A stretch of DNA of 64,000 nucleotides, taken from Salinisphaera aquimarina (lineage in GTDB: Bacteria > Pseudomonadota > Gammaproteobacteria > Nevskiales > Salinisphaeraceae). Under the pieces are notes generated by a model. That model made no database searches, was not told where the DNA came from, and saw only the letters and a program-made list of their open reading frames with translations. Made by a program: the position numbers and the translations under genes. The stretch spans positions 434,001 to 498,000 of the forward strand of contig NZ_JBHRSS010000003.1 in assembly GCF_042643355.1 (NCBI RefSeq), read 5' to 3'. This document shows, piece by piece, positions 26,036-34,356 of this stretch (position 1 is its first letter; every line of letters starts with the position of its first letter).

Positions 26036-26214
26036 GGACCTGTTGCCGTTTCATACGGCCCCGCGTTGCGACCCCAAATCACGTCAGACAAGGCGCGGAG
26101 CGCCGGCCGCAGTCATTCTGCGGTCAAGCTCTGCAACGCCGGACGGCGCGATTTTGGGCCACAACCTCCAGTAAATAAAGATGGGACGGCGGCATATGAA
26201 ATAGCAACAGGCCC
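26036..26214. repeat. Foldback (long imperfect palindrome) intergenic element
   Basis: The two ends are inverted copies: GGACCTGTTGCCGTTTCAT at 26036-26054 pairs with ATGAAATAGCAACAGGCCC at 26196-26214 (16 of 19 positions). Inside, CCCCAAATC (26072-26080) faces GATTTTGGG (26150-26158), and the centre is the perfect hairpin CCGCAG-TCATT-CTGCGG (26107-26123). The right arm carries about 20 extra bases near 26170-26192. It has no coding capacity and looks like a MITE or a large REP-type structure. A related end sequence is at 45873-45889. Confidence 0.7.
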
Positions 26215-26228
26215 TGATTCCAGACACG

Positions 26229-26255
26229 AAAAAGCCGGCTCGCGATGAGCCGGCT
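26229..26255 (-). terminator. Rho-independent terminator of the TorF-like gene
   Basis: The perfect 9-bp stem AGCCGGCTC/GAGCCGGCT with loop GCGAT is followed on the minus strand by a run of T residues, 31 bp after the stop codon of the gene at 26286. Confidence 0.93.
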
Positions 26256-26285
26256 CCTGCATGTTCCGGATCCGTTCGAAAACGT

Positions 26286-27023
26286 CTAGAACGACTTGCT
26301 GAGCGTACCCACGAAAGTTGAGTCGCAGATATCGGTGCCACCGCACGCGGTGCTGTCCAGATCGGTGTCGACATAGGCGACCGACCAGTCCAGGCCCACG
26401 AAGGATGTGCCCAGGGAGATCGACCAGTCGGCGTAGTCCTCAAAGTACAGATCTTCCTTGTCGACCATCTGGTAGCCGGCGTGCGCGCCCAGCGTCAGAT
26501 AATCGTTGAGCGGAAACTCGAAGCTGGTGTTGTAGTAGAAGGCGTCGCCCGACTCATTGTAGAAATCGTCGCTGTAGGACACCGACAGCGACGCGGTCAT
26601 GTTGTCGTCACTGTAGGTGATGCCCGGCGTGTATTCCCAGAAATCGATCTCGTTGTTGTCGCCGGCCGTGCTCGCACCCGGGTAGTAGTAGTAGAGCACG
26701 TTGAAGTCGAGCGCCCAGTGATCGGTCAGGGCGAAGCCGTAGCCCGCGTAAAAGTCGATTTCGGCCTGCGCGCCGTTGTCGCCGGTGACCGGGCTCGGAT
26801 TGAAGTTATCGACATTGGACGCCCAGGTACCGACATAGAAGCCGCTGTCCAGCGCGTAATCGAACCCGCCTTGGATCGCGAAATCCCGGTCGGTCTGCGA
26901 TACGCCGCGATAGCGGTAGTCGGTGGTGAAGGCGATGTTCGCACTGGCATCGGCGGCCAATGCGCTGACGCTACCCATGCTGACGACCATGGCGGCCGAC
27001 GCGATCAGTAGTTGTTTTTTCAT
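26286..27023 (-). CDS. TorF-family putative porin (TIGR02001-like)
   Basis: This 245-residue protein has a signal peptide (MKKQLLIASAAM..., likely cut after ALA at 21-23). The mature domain is rich in aromatic and acidic residues with alternating beta strands and ends in Phe (GTLSKSF), typical of outer-membrane barrels. The motif FTTDYRYRGVSQTDRDFAIQ is characteristic of the TorF/TIGR02001 family. Members are often encoded close to glnK-amt; here the nitrogen island starts 2.3 kb away beyond comM and ubiK. The ATG at 27023 defines a canonical signal peptide; the longer ORF to 27242 does not. Confidence 0.85.
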   Translation of the reverse strand: MKKQLLIASAAMVVSMGSVSALAADASANIAFTTDYRYRGVSQTDRDFAIQGGFDYALDSGFYVGTWASNVDNFNPSPVTGDNGAQAEIDFYAGYGFALTDHWALDFNVLYYYYPGASTAGDNNEIDFWEYTPGITYSDDNMTASLSVSYSDDFYNESGDAFYYNTSFEFPLNDYLTLGAHAGYQMVDKEDLYFEDYADWSISLGTSFVGLDWSVAYVDTDLDSTACGGTDICDSTFVGTLSKSF

Positions 27024-27269
27024 CTGTGGCTTTGCTCCCTTTACAAAAAATCTCGATACGAGAAACCCGAAACCGATTGAGGCCGTTGGCCGGGGCTGCG
27101 CAGATCTATGCAGAAGACGTGCCAAACCAGTGCGGACAGGCATCGGCGACGTGCTGTGCGCGCGATTTCGGCGCAGGGCGCGAGGTTGATATCCAGCAAA
27201 AGAGACAGATGGAGAACGACGCGCGGGCGCGGCCGCACGCATCAGGAAATCGCGATGATCGCTATGAAT

Positions 27270-28787
27270 CTATGGTGTTGCGCGATCCAGCTGCCTGAAG
27301 CCGATGGCTTCGGCAACGTGGGCCTGGCCGATACGTGGCGCACCGGCCAGATCGGCAATCGTGCGGGCCACGCGCAGGATTCGATGATAGGCGCGTGCCG
27401 AGAGTCCGAGCCTCGCGATGGCCTGCTCCAATATGGAGCGTGCACTGTTTTCGAGCAGACAGAATGCGTCGATCTCGCCCGGCCCCATGGCGGCGTTGCG
27501 GTCGTGACCGCGCTGCGCCGCGAGGCCACGAGCCGTGCTCACCCGCGCTCGTACCTGAGCGCTGGTTTCGGCGGCAGTCTGTCCGGCATTGCCCATGAGC
27601 ACGTCACGGGCAACCGGAGCTACGTTCAGATGCATGTCGATGCGGTCCAGCAGCGGCCCGGATATGCGGCCACGATAGCGTTCGATGCGTTCCGGCGTGC
27701 AGTGACAGCGTCCGGAGGCGTCGCCCAGATAGCCGCAGGGACAGGGATTCATGGCTGCCAGCAGCTGGAAGGCGGCCGGAAATTCGGCCTGGCGCGCCGC
27801 ACGCGAGATCACGATATGACCGGATTCGAGCGGCTCGCGCAGCACTTCCAGCACGCTCCGATCGAACTCGGGTAGTTCGTCTAGGAACAGCACGCCACCG
27901 TGCGCCAAGGTGATCTCGCCCGGTCGCGGCGTCGAACCGCCGCCGACGAGCGCCACCCCGGACGCGGTGTGATGTGGGGCCCGGAACGGGCGCTGCCCCC
28001 AGCGTTCGGGGTCGAAACCGCCGACGGATATCGACGCCACCGCCGCGACTTCCAGAGCCAGCGCCTGGGCCATGTCCGGCAACAGCCCCGGCAGACGCGA
28101 CGCCAGCATGGTCTTGCCCGCGCCGGGCGGGCCGATCAGCAAGAGTGAATGACCGCCAGCGGCGGCGATTTCGAGCGCGCGCTTGGCCTGAGACTGTCCG
28201 CGTACATCGGCCAGATCGCCACCGCTGGCTTCGGGCCGGATACCGGTCACGGCCTCGGGCTGTCGCCAGAGAATCTCGCTACCGGCCAGACTCGCGGTGA
28301 CCTCACCGAGATGTGATGCCGCGCGTACGCCCTGCTCGCCGGCCAGCGATGCTTCGGCGGCGTTGTCGTCGGGCAGCACGAGACTGCGTCCGGCCGCCTG
28401 GGCGGCGAGTGCGGCGGGGAGCGCGCCACGGACCCGGCGCAGCGCGCCCGACAGCGACAGTTCGCCGAGGAATTCATATCCGGCCAGTGCGGCGGCCGGA
28501 ATCTGGGCGGAGGCGGCGAGAATGCCCAGCGCGATCGCCAGATCGAAGCGCCCGCCTTCCTTGGGCAGATCGGCCGGCGCGAGATTGACGGTGATCCGCC
28601 GGGTGGGAAACTGATAACCGCTGTTGACGATGGCCGCGCGTACCCGGTCCTTGCTCTCCTTGACCTCGGTTTCGGGCAGACCAACGATGGCCAGCGCGGG
28701 CAGCCCGCCCGCCAGATCGACCTCGACCGCCACCGCCGGCGCGTGCAGACCGGTCTGCGCGCGACTATGGACGCAGGCCAGCGCCAC
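27270..28787 (-). CDS. comM: YifB/ComM family Mg-chelatase-like AAA ATPase
   Basis: This 505-residue protein has the N-terminal Lon-protease-like domain (MALACVHSRAQTGL, VGLPETEVKESKDRVRAAI), Walker A GPPGAGKT at 219-226, Walker B GGVLFLDELPEF and the Mg-chelatase C-terminal domain with MNPCPCGYLG. ComM is a hexameric helicase that promotes branch migration during natural transformation. The GTG start at 28787 lies 3 bp after the ubiK stop, so the two are translated together. Confidence 0.93.
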   Translation of the reverse strand: MALACVHSRAQTGLHAPAVAVEVDLAGGLPALAIVGLPETEVKESKDRVRAAIVNSGYQFPTRRITVNLAPADLPKEGGRFDLAIALGILAASAQIPAAALAGYEFLGELSLSGALRRVRGALPAALAAQAAGRSLVLPDDNAAEASLAGEQGVRAASHLGEVTASLAGSEILWRQPEAVTGIRPEASGGDLADVRGQSQAKRALEIAAAGGHSLLLIGPPGAGKTMLASRLPGLLPDMAQALALEVAAVASISVGGFDPERWGQRPFRAPHHTASGVALVGGGSTPRPGEITLAHGGVLFLDELPEFDRSVLEVLREPLESGHIVISRAARQAEFPAAFQLLAAMNPCPCGYLGDASGRCHCTPERIERYRGRISGPLLDRIDMHLNVAPVARDVLMGNAGQTAAETSAQVRARVSTARGLAAQRGHDRNAAMGPGEIDAFCLLENSARSILEQAIARLGLSARAYHRILRVARTIADLAGAPRIGQAHVAEAIGFRQLDRATP

Positions 28788-28790
28788 CGA

Positions 28791-29030
28791 TCAGGCCTTG
28801 CGCTCGGCCTCGAGAGCGGCCAGACGCTGTTCCATCGCGTCGAGCTTGCGCCGGCTATGCGCCAGCATTTCCCGTGCGGCTTCGAATTCCTCACGCGGCA
28901 CCAGATCCAGCCGCGCGAGCTGGCTTTGCAGGATGGCGCGGAAATTGGCGTGCAACTCGTCGCGTATCGGCCCGACTTGGGGCGGCAGGGCCTGCGACAG
29001 GCGCGTGGCGAGGTCTTCGATCGACGGCAT
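28791..29030 (-). CDS. ubiK: Ubiquinone biosynthesis accessory factor UbiK (BMFP domain)
   Basis: This 79-residue protein has the membrane-fusogenic BMFP fold. An amphipathic N-terminal half (MPSIEDLATRLSQALPP) is followed by a C-terminal coiled coil (EAAREMLAHSRRKLDAMEQR). UbiK assists the soluble Ubi complex in late ubiquinone hydroxylation. It is immediately upstream of comM and divergent from glnK1, the arrangement seen in Pseudomonas. The ATG at 29030 gives the family length; the longer ORF to 29222 is not conserved. Confidence 0.88.
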   Translation of the reverse strand: MPSIEDLATRLSQALPPQVGPIRDELHANFRAILQSQLARLDLVPREEFEAAREMLAHSRRKLDAMEQRLAALEAERKA

Positions 29031-29099
29031 GTATTGATGGCTTGCGCGGAGGCTGAACACACAGCATGCCCTGCCCTGATCTAGCACGCAAAACCACGC

Positions 29100-29116
29100 T
29101 GCACTGTTTTTGTGCA
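29100..29116 (+). promoter_or_regulatory. NtrC-binding site upstream of glnK1
   Basis: The palindrome TGCAC-TGTTTTT-GTGCA matches the NtrC enhancer consensus TGCACY-N5-RGTGCA completely. It lies about 76 bp upstream of the sigma54-like -24 element, a normal enhancer distance. Confidence 0.8.
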
Positions 29117-29191
29117 AACGGGTTTGGGCGCCTTTCCCGCCGTCGTTCCGAAAACAACAAATTTCTCCGCAAGCATATGATTTTATTGGCT

Positions 29192-29208
29192 TGGCACGGT
29201 GAGTGCTT
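29192..29208 (+). promoter_or_regulatory. Sigma54-type promoter of glnK1-amt1
   Basis: TGGCACGGTGAGTGCTT has the invariant GG (29193-29194) and GC (29205-29206) separated by 10 bases; it differs from TGGCACG-N4-TTGCW mainly at one -12 position. It is 93 bp upstream of glnK1 and downstream of an NtrC site, indicating induction under nitrogen limitation. Confidence 0.8.
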
Positions 29209-29300
29209 AGACAGCTGCGCAATATCTCGCTTGCACGCTAATCACGCTTGATGCCGCGGCAGCGATAGTCGATTGGATCGCGTCAGCTCTGGAGGACGTC

Positions 29301-29639
29301 ATGAAGTTGATCTCAGCGGTGATCAAGCCATTCAAGCTCGATGAGGTGCGTGAAGCATTGTCGGAAGTCGGCGTACAGGGCATCACCGTGACCGAAGTGA
29401 AAGGCTTCGGCCGGCAGAAAGGTCATACCGAACTCTATCGCGGCGCCGAGTACGTTGTGGATTTTCTACCCAAGGTGAAGATCGAGGTCGCCGTCGGCGA
29501 CAGCGAACTGGAGGCGGCGGTCGACACCATCTCCCAGGCAGCCCACACGGGCAAGATCGGCGACGGGAAGATCTTCGTCTGCACGCTGGAACAGGTCATT
29601 CGTATACGGACCGGCGAAACCGGTGCTGAGGCACTCTAG
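29301..29639 (+). CDS. glnK: P-II nitrogen regulatory protein, copy 1
   Basis: This 112-residue P-II protein has the T-loop with the uridylylation Tyr51 (GHTELYRGAEY) and the B-loop TGKIGDGKIF. P-II trimers sense 2-oxoglutarate and ATP/ADP, and de-uridylylated GlnK plugs AmtB. TGGAGGA lies upstream of the ATG. It is 16 bp from amt1, the classic glnK-amtB operon, behind a sigma54/NtrC-type promoter. It differs from copy 2 at only about 14 positions, nearly all after residue 60. Confidence 0.95.
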   Translation: MKLISAVIKPFKLDEVREALSEVGVQGITVTEVKGFGRQKGHTELYRGAEYVVDFLPKVKIEVAVGDSELEAAVDTISQAAHTGKIGDGKIFVCTLEQVIRIRTGETGAEAL

Positions 29640-29655
29640 AAAGGAGAGTCCTGCC

Positions 29656-30969
29656 ATGTCGTTCAAGAACACGTTTGCAAGAATTCTCACCGGCGGCACC
29701 CTGTTCGCCCTGCTGGCGCTGGCGACCCCCATCGCGTTCGCGCAGGACACGCCGACTCTGGATTCGGGCGACACCGCCTGGATGATCACCGCGACCGCGC
29801 TCGTACTGTTCATGACCATTCCCGGCCTGGCGCTGTTCTATGGCGGCATGGTGCGGGCCAAGAACACCTTGTCCGTACTCATGCAGTGTTTCGCCATCTG
29901 CTGTCTGGCCACGCTGATCTGGGCGCTGTGGGGCTACAGCCTGGCGTTCGCCGAGGGCACGCCGTGGATCGGCGGGCTGGGCAAACTGTTTCTGGCCGGT
30001 GTGACCGTCGACAGCCTGAGCGGCACCATTCCCGAGACCGTATTCATGGTCTTCCAGATGACGTTCGCGATCATCACCCCGGCGCTGATCGTGGGCGCCT
30101 TCGTCGAGCGCATGAAGTTTTCGGCCATGCTCTGGTTCATCGGCATCTGGCTGACCGTCGTCTACGCGCCGATCGCGCACTGGGTCTGGGGCGGCGGCTG
30201 GCTGGGCGGCATGGGCGTACTCGACTTCGCCGGCGGCACCGTGGTGCATATCAACGCCGGCGTGGCCGGCCTGGTCTGCGCGCTGGTGCTCGGACGTCGT
30301 TCCGGCTTTCCCAAGACGCCGATGAAGCCGCACAACCTGACCTACACCCTCATGGGCGCTTCCATGCTCTGGGTCGGCTGGTTCGGCTTCAACGCCGGTA
30401 GCGAACTGGCCGCCGACGGCACCGCGGGCATGGCCATGGCGGTCACCCAGATCGCCACCGCCGCGGCGGCCCTGACCTGGATGTTTCTGGAATGGGCCCG
30501 CCACGGCAAACCCAGCGTGCTGGGCATCTGTTCGGGCGCGGTCGGCGGTCTGGTGGCGATCACCCCGGCCTCCGGTTTTGTCGGCCCGATGGGGGCCATC
30601 GCGGTCGGCTTCGGCGGCAGCTTCTGTGCCTTCTATGCGGTGACCATGCTCAAGGGCCGTATGGGCTACGACGATTCACTCGACGCCTTCGGCGTCCACG
30701 GCGTGGCCGGTGTGGTCGGCGCCATCCTGACCGGCGTGTTCTGTGCCCCGGCGCTGGGCGGCGCAGGCTTTTCCGATGCCGTCAGCGGCATGGGCGGACA
30801 GCTGGTCGCCCAGTGCGTCGGCGTGCTGGCCACGGTCGTCTACGACGCCATCGCCACGGTCATCATTCTCAAGGTCATCGACGTGCTCATCGGCCTGCGG
30901 GTTTCGCCCGAGGACGAGGACACGGGCCTGGATCTTGCTTTGCACGACGAGCAGGCCTACGACCTTTGA
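29656..30969 (+). CDS. amtB: Ammonium transporter, copy 1 (AmtB-like, with signal peptide)
   Basis: This 437-residue protein has an N-terminal signal sequence (cleavage near AFAQD) and 11 membrane helices. The conducting twin histidines lie in VVHINAGVAG and FGVHGVAGVVG, and the Phe gate in FQMTFAIITPAL and WFGFNAGS. The Asp needed for ammonium recruitment is in LDFAGGTVVH. The C-terminal tail GLRVSPEDEDTGLDLALHD is the P-II interaction region. It is co-transcribed with glnK1 and imports ammonium into the cytoplasm. Confidence 0.95.
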   Translation: MSFKNTFARILTGGTLFALLALATPIAFAQDTPTLDSGDTAWMITATALVLFMTIPGLALFYGGMVRAKNTLSVLMQCFAICCLATLIWALWGYSLAFAEGTPWIGGLGKLFLAGVTVDSLSGTIPETVFMVFQMTFAIITPALIVGAFVERMKFSAMLWFIGIWLTVVYAPIAHWVWGGGWLGGMGVLDFAGGTVVHINAGVAGLVCALVLGRRSGFPKTPMKPHNLTYTLMGASMLWVGWFGFNAGSELAADGTAGMAMAVTQIATAAAALTWMFLEWARHGKPSVLGICSGAVGGLVAITPASGFVGPMGAIAVGFGGSFCAFYAVTMLKGRMGYDDSLDAFGVHGVAGVVGAILTGVFCAPALGGAGFSDAVSGMGGQLVAQCVGVLATVVYDAIATVIILKVIDVLIGLRVSPEDEDTGLDLALHDEQAYDL

Positions 30970-31141
30970 AGGCCGGTATCCACGACATGACAGACATATC
31001 GCACTGCCGGGCCCCGCAGGCAGTGCTCATCCAGTCCCGATCGAGGGGTCAACAGGGAGACAACCGCGCTTCGGCGCCGGTGCGATACCGGCCTACCGCG
31101 CGGTCTTACGCAGCCATGCATGAGCTACAGGAGTTTTATCA

Positions 31142-31480
31142 ATGAAACTGATCGCAGCCGTAATCAAGCCATTCAAGCTCGATGAGGTCCGTGAAGCGTT
31201 GTCGGAAGTGGGGGTGCAGGGCATCACCGTGACCGAAGTCAAGGGCTTCGGCCGCCAGAAGGGCCACACCGAGTTGTATCGCGGCGCCGAATACGTCGTC
31301 GATTTTCTGCCCAAGGTGAAGATCGAGGTCGCCATCGAGGAGACCGAACTCGATGCCGCCGTGGAGGCCATCTCCAAGGCCGCACACACGGGCAAGATCG
31401 GCGACGGCAAGATTTTCGTCACCGCGTTGGAACAAGCCATCCGTATCCGTACCGGTGAAACCGGCAAGGACGCGCTCTAA
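31142..31480 (+). CDS. glnK: P-II nitrogen regulatory protein, copy 2
   Basis: This 112-residue P-II protein is identical to copy 1 over most of the first 60 residues (T-loop Tyr51 retained) and diverges mostly in the helix around 64-78 and near 93-112. AGGAG precedes the ATG. It follows amt1 after 172 bp, a gap that contains an 8-bp stem (GCACTGCC/GGCAGTGC, 31001-31026) but no recognisable sigma54 site, so it may rely on read-through from glnK1. It is 40 bp upstream of amt2. Confidence 0.95.
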   Translation: MKLIAAVIKPFKLDEVREALSEVGVQGITVTEVKGFGRQKGHTELYRGAEYVVDFLPKVKIEVAIEETELDAAVEAISKAAHTGKIGDGKIFVTALEQAIRIRTGETGKDAL

Positions 31481-31520
31481 GCGTCTTTCACGCCAGATAT
31501 TTCGAGGGAATTTTTACGTC

Positions 31521-32807
31521 ATGGAAAACAATATTTTCGAGTTGCAGTACGCAATCGATACCTTCTATTTCCTGGTCATGGGGGCCCTGGTCATGTGGAT
31601 GGCCGCCGGTTTCAGCATGCTGGAAGGCGGACTCGTTCGTGCCAAGAACACGACCGAAATCCTGACCAAGAACATCGCGTTGTATTCGATCTCCTGCATC
31701 ATGTACATGATCTGCGGCTACATGATCATGTACGACGGCAATCTGTTCCTGAACGGTATCGCCGGCGGCGACACGCTGGTCGCCGATGCGCTCAAGGCTT
31801 CGGCAGAGAATGGCTTCGGCGGTGATTCGGTGTACGCCGGCGCTTCCGACTTCTTCTTCCAGGTCGTGTTCGTCGCCACCGCCATGTCGGTGGTGTCGGG
31901 TGCGGTGGCCGAGCGCATGAAACTGTGGGCGTTCCTGGCGTTCGCTGTAGTCATGACCGGCTTCATCTATCCGCTGGAAGGCTCCTGGACCTGGAACGGC
32001 GATTCGGTGTTCGGTCTCTACAACCTCGGCGATCTGGGCTTTTCCGACTTCGCCGGCTCCGGCATCGTGCATCTGGCCGGCGCCACCGCCGCGCTCGCCG
32101 GTGTCCTGCTGCTCGGACCACGCAAGGGCAAGTACCGGGCCGACGGCACCGTCGCCGCCATTCCCGGTGCCAACCTGCCGCTGGCTGCACTCGGCACGCT
32201 GATCCTGTGGATGGGCTGGTTCGGCTTCAACGGCGGGTCCGTGCTCAAGCTCGGCGATATCGCCAGCGCCAACTCCGTGGCCATGGTGTTTCTCAACACC
32301 AACACCGCCGCCGCCGGCGGCCTGGTCGCCGCCCTGCTGCTCGCGCGGGTCATGTTCGGCAAGGGTGACCTGACCATGGCGCTCAACGGCGCGCTGGCCG
32401 GTCTGGTGGTGATCACCGCCGAACCGTCCACCCCGACCCCGCTGGTCGCCACGCTGTTCGGCGCCGCCGGCGGCATCCTGGTGGTGTTGTCGATCCTGTT
32501 CTTCGACAAGATCAAGCTCGATGATCCGGTCGGTGCCCTGTCGGTCCACGGTGTCTGCGGCCTTCTCGGCCTGATGGTCGTGCCGTTGACCAATCCCGAC
32601 GTGACCTTCACCGGTCAGATCGTGGGCGCGATCACCATCTTCGTGTGGGTGTTCATCGCCAGCCTCATCGTCTGGGGCATCCTCAAGGCCGTGTTCGGCA
32701 TCCGTGTCTCGGAAGAGGAAGAGGCCGAGGGTGTGGATCTGGGCGAGTGCGGCATGGAAGCCTATCCGGAGTTCACTTCCGGCGGCAGCCGTCGCTCGAT
32801 GCAGTAA
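31521..32807 (+). CDS. amt: Ammonium transporter, copy 2 (divergent Amt type)
   Basis: This 428-residue Amt has no cleavable signal peptide; its N-terminus (TFYFLVMGALVMWMAAGFSM) runs directly into helix 1. The twin His motifs are GIVHLAGATA and SVHGVCGLLG, and the recruiting Asp is in FSDFAGSG. The C-terminal tail (RVSEEEEAEGVDLGECGMEA) keeps the P-II contact pattern. It belongs to a subfamily clearly different from copies 1 and 3, so the cluster is not a simple tandem duplication. A strong terminator follows. Confidence 0.94.
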   Translation: MENNIFELQYAIDTFYFLVMGALVMWMAAGFSMLEGGLVRAKNTTEILTKNIALYSISCIMYMICGYMIMYDGNLFLNGIAGGDTLVADALKASAENGFGGDSVYAGASDFFFQVVFVATAMSVVSGAVAERMKLWAFLAFAVVMTGFIYPLEGSWTWNGDSVFGLYNLGDLGFSDFAGSGIVHLAGATAALAGVLLLGPRKGKYRADGTVAAIPGANLPLAALGTLILWMGWFGFNGGSVLKLGDIASANSVAMVFLNTNTAAAGGLVAALLLARVMFGKGDLTMALNGALAGLVVITAEPSTPTPLVATLFGAAGGILVVLSILFFDKIKLDDPVGALSVHGVCGLLGLMVVPLTNPDVTFTGQIVGAITIFVWVFIASLIVWGILKAVFGIRVSEEEEAEGVDLGECGMEAYPEFTSGGSRRSMQ

Positions 32808-32836
32808 CCATCCCGGCGATCATTCGCCAGGCATCG

Positions 32837-32866
32837 GAGGCCCCGGAAACGGGGCCTCTTTTTTTT
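32837..32866 (+). terminator. Rho-independent terminator of glnK2-amt2
   Basis: The perfect stem GAGGCCCCG-GAAA-CGGGGCCTC is followed by eight T residues, 30 bp after the amt2 stop. It separates the first four genes of the nitrogen island from amt3-glnK3. Confidence 0.97.
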
Positions 32867-32922
32867 GCCCGGCGTTCGGAAGCCGACACTTTCGTCACGA
32901 ACCAAACGCCACTTCATTCGCA

Positions 32923-32939
32923 GGCACCGTCTCGGTGCG
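32923..32939 (+). promoter_or_regulatory. Possible NtrC-binding site upstream of amt3
   Basis: GGCACC-GTCTC-GGTGCG matches the NtrC palindrome TGCACC-N5-GGTGCA except at the two outermost bases. No sigma54 -24/-12 pair follows it; instead TATACT at about 32946-32951 could serve as a -10 box. Confidence 0.45.
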
Positions 32940-32984
32940 GTTCGATATACTTGCGCGCAACTTTCCCTCGACTGGATGCTCGCG

Positions 32985-34298
32985 ATGCCCTTTGCAAAGC
33001 CTTGGCGGCGCCTGCTGCTGTTGTGTGTCTGCCCGCTGCTGCTGGCCATTGCCCCCGCGGCGCTGGCGGCCGAGCCCATCGACAAGGCCGACACCGCCTG
33101 GGTGATGACCACCACCGCGCTGGTGCTGTTCATGACACTGCCGGGGCTGGCTCTTTTCTACGGCGGCCTGGTGCGGGTGCGCAACGTGTTGTCGGTGCTC
33201 ATGCAGTGCTTTGCGGTTTGCGCGCTGGCTTCGCTGCTGTGGTTCGCGGTCGGCTACAGCCTGGCGTTTTCCGACGGTAACGCTTTCATCGGCGGCCTGG
33301 ACAAGGCTTTTCTCAACGGCGTCGGTCTCGACACCACGGTCGGCAGCATTCCGGAGTCGGTGTTCGCCCTGTTCCAGATGACCTTCGCCGTGATCACCCC
33401 GGCGCTGATCGTCGGCGGCTTCGCCGAGCGTTTTCGTTTCTCCACGCTGCTGGTGTTCACGGCCCTGTGGCTGCTCGTGGTCTATGTGCCGGTCACCCAC
33501 TGGGTCTGGGGCGGCGGGTGGCTGGGCGCCATGGGCCTGCTCGATTTTGCCGGCGGCACCGTCGTGCATATCACGGCCGGCGTGGCCGCCCTGGTGGCGG
33601 CGATCGTGGTCGGGCCACGCAACGGTTTTCAGAAGACCGCCATGGCACCACACAACCTGACCATGACGGTATCCGGCGCCGGCATGCTCTGGGTCGGCTG
33701 GTTCGGCTTCAACGGCGGCAGCGCGCTGGCCGCCAACGGCCAGGCCGGCATGGCCATGCTGGTCACGCATCTGTCCGCCGCGGCGGGCTGTCTGACCTGG
33801 ATGGCGGCGGAATGGATTCGCTTCGGCCGACCCAGCGTGCTGGGTATCGTCACCGGCATGGTCGCCGGGCTGGGCACCATCACCCCGGCATCGGGCTTTG
33901 TCGGGCCGGGCGGTGCGATCGTCATCGGCATCATCGCCGGCGTGGTCTGTTTCGGCGCCACCCTGTTCGTCGAGCGGCGACTGCGTATCGACGATTCGCT
34001 CGATGTGTTCCCGGTACACGGCGTGGGCGGTATCGTCGGCACGCTGGCAGCGGGAATATTCGCCTCCACCCAACTGGGGCCGTTCGCCGGCCACGGCTAC
34101 GCCGACGGCATTCAGAGCATGGCCCATCAGTTCGGCGTGCAACTGCTGGGCGTGGTGGCCGTATTTGCCTATACCGGCATCGTGACCTGGGCGATCCTGA
34201 AGGTGCTCAATCCGCTGATGGGGCTGCGCATCGACGCCGACGGCGAACAGGTGGGTCTGGATATATCCGAGCACGAGGAACGCGGCTACGATCTGTGA
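32985..34298 (+). CDS. amtB: Ammonium transporter, copy 3 (AmtB-like, with signal peptide)
   Basis: This 437-residue protein is the same length as copy 1 and close to it in sequence. It has a signal peptide (MPFAKPWRRLLLL, cleavage near ALAAE), twin His motifs VVHITAGVAA and PVHGVGGIVG, the Phe gate FQMTFAVITPAL and the C-terminal P-II contact GLRIDADGEQVGLDISEHE. The ATG at 32985 gives a canonical signal peptide; an ATG three codons upstream (32976) is possible, and neither has a strong ribosome site. Gene order is reversed relative to the first operon: here amt precedes glnK. Confidence 0.93.
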   Translation: MPFAKPWRRLLLLCVCPLLLAIAPAALAAEPIDKADTAWVMTTTALVLFMTLPGLALFYGGLVRVRNVLSVLMQCFAVCALASLLWFAVGYSLAFSDGNAFIGGLDKAFLNGVGLDTTVGSIPESVFALFQMTFAVITPALIVGGFAERFRFSTLLVFTALWLLVVYVPVTHWVWGGGWLGAMGLLDFAGGTVVHITAGVAALVAAIVVGPRNGFQKTAMAPHNLTMTVSGAGMLWVGWFGFNGGSALAANGQAGMAMLVTHLSAAAGCLTWMAAEWIRFGRPSVLGIVTGMVAGLGTITPASGFVGPGGAIVIGIIAGVVCFGATLFVERRLRIDDSLDVFPVHGVGGIVGTLAAGIFASTQLGPFAGHGYADGIQSMAHQFGVQLLGVVAVFAYTGIVTWAILKVLNPLMGLRIDADGEQVGLDISEHEERGYDL

Positions 34299-34356
34299 CG
34301 GCGCCCGCGCCCTCGGGTGTTAGACTCGGGTCAACTTAGAATAAGGAGCCGCCCCC

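Larger units (their letters stand above)
25983..26285. other. 303-bp gap between rep and the TorF-like gene
   Basis: No gene is seen. Most of the gap is the foldback repeat at 26036-26214, followed by the terminator at 26229-26255 that serves the TorF-like gene. Confidence 0.8.

Noticed and set aside
31001..31026. 8-bp stem between amt1 and glnK2 as a terminator
   Set aside because: No T run follows; it may be structural, but termination is not supported.
32895..34274. 459-codon minus-strand ORF
   Set aside because: Antisense shadow of amt3, with no start context or domain.
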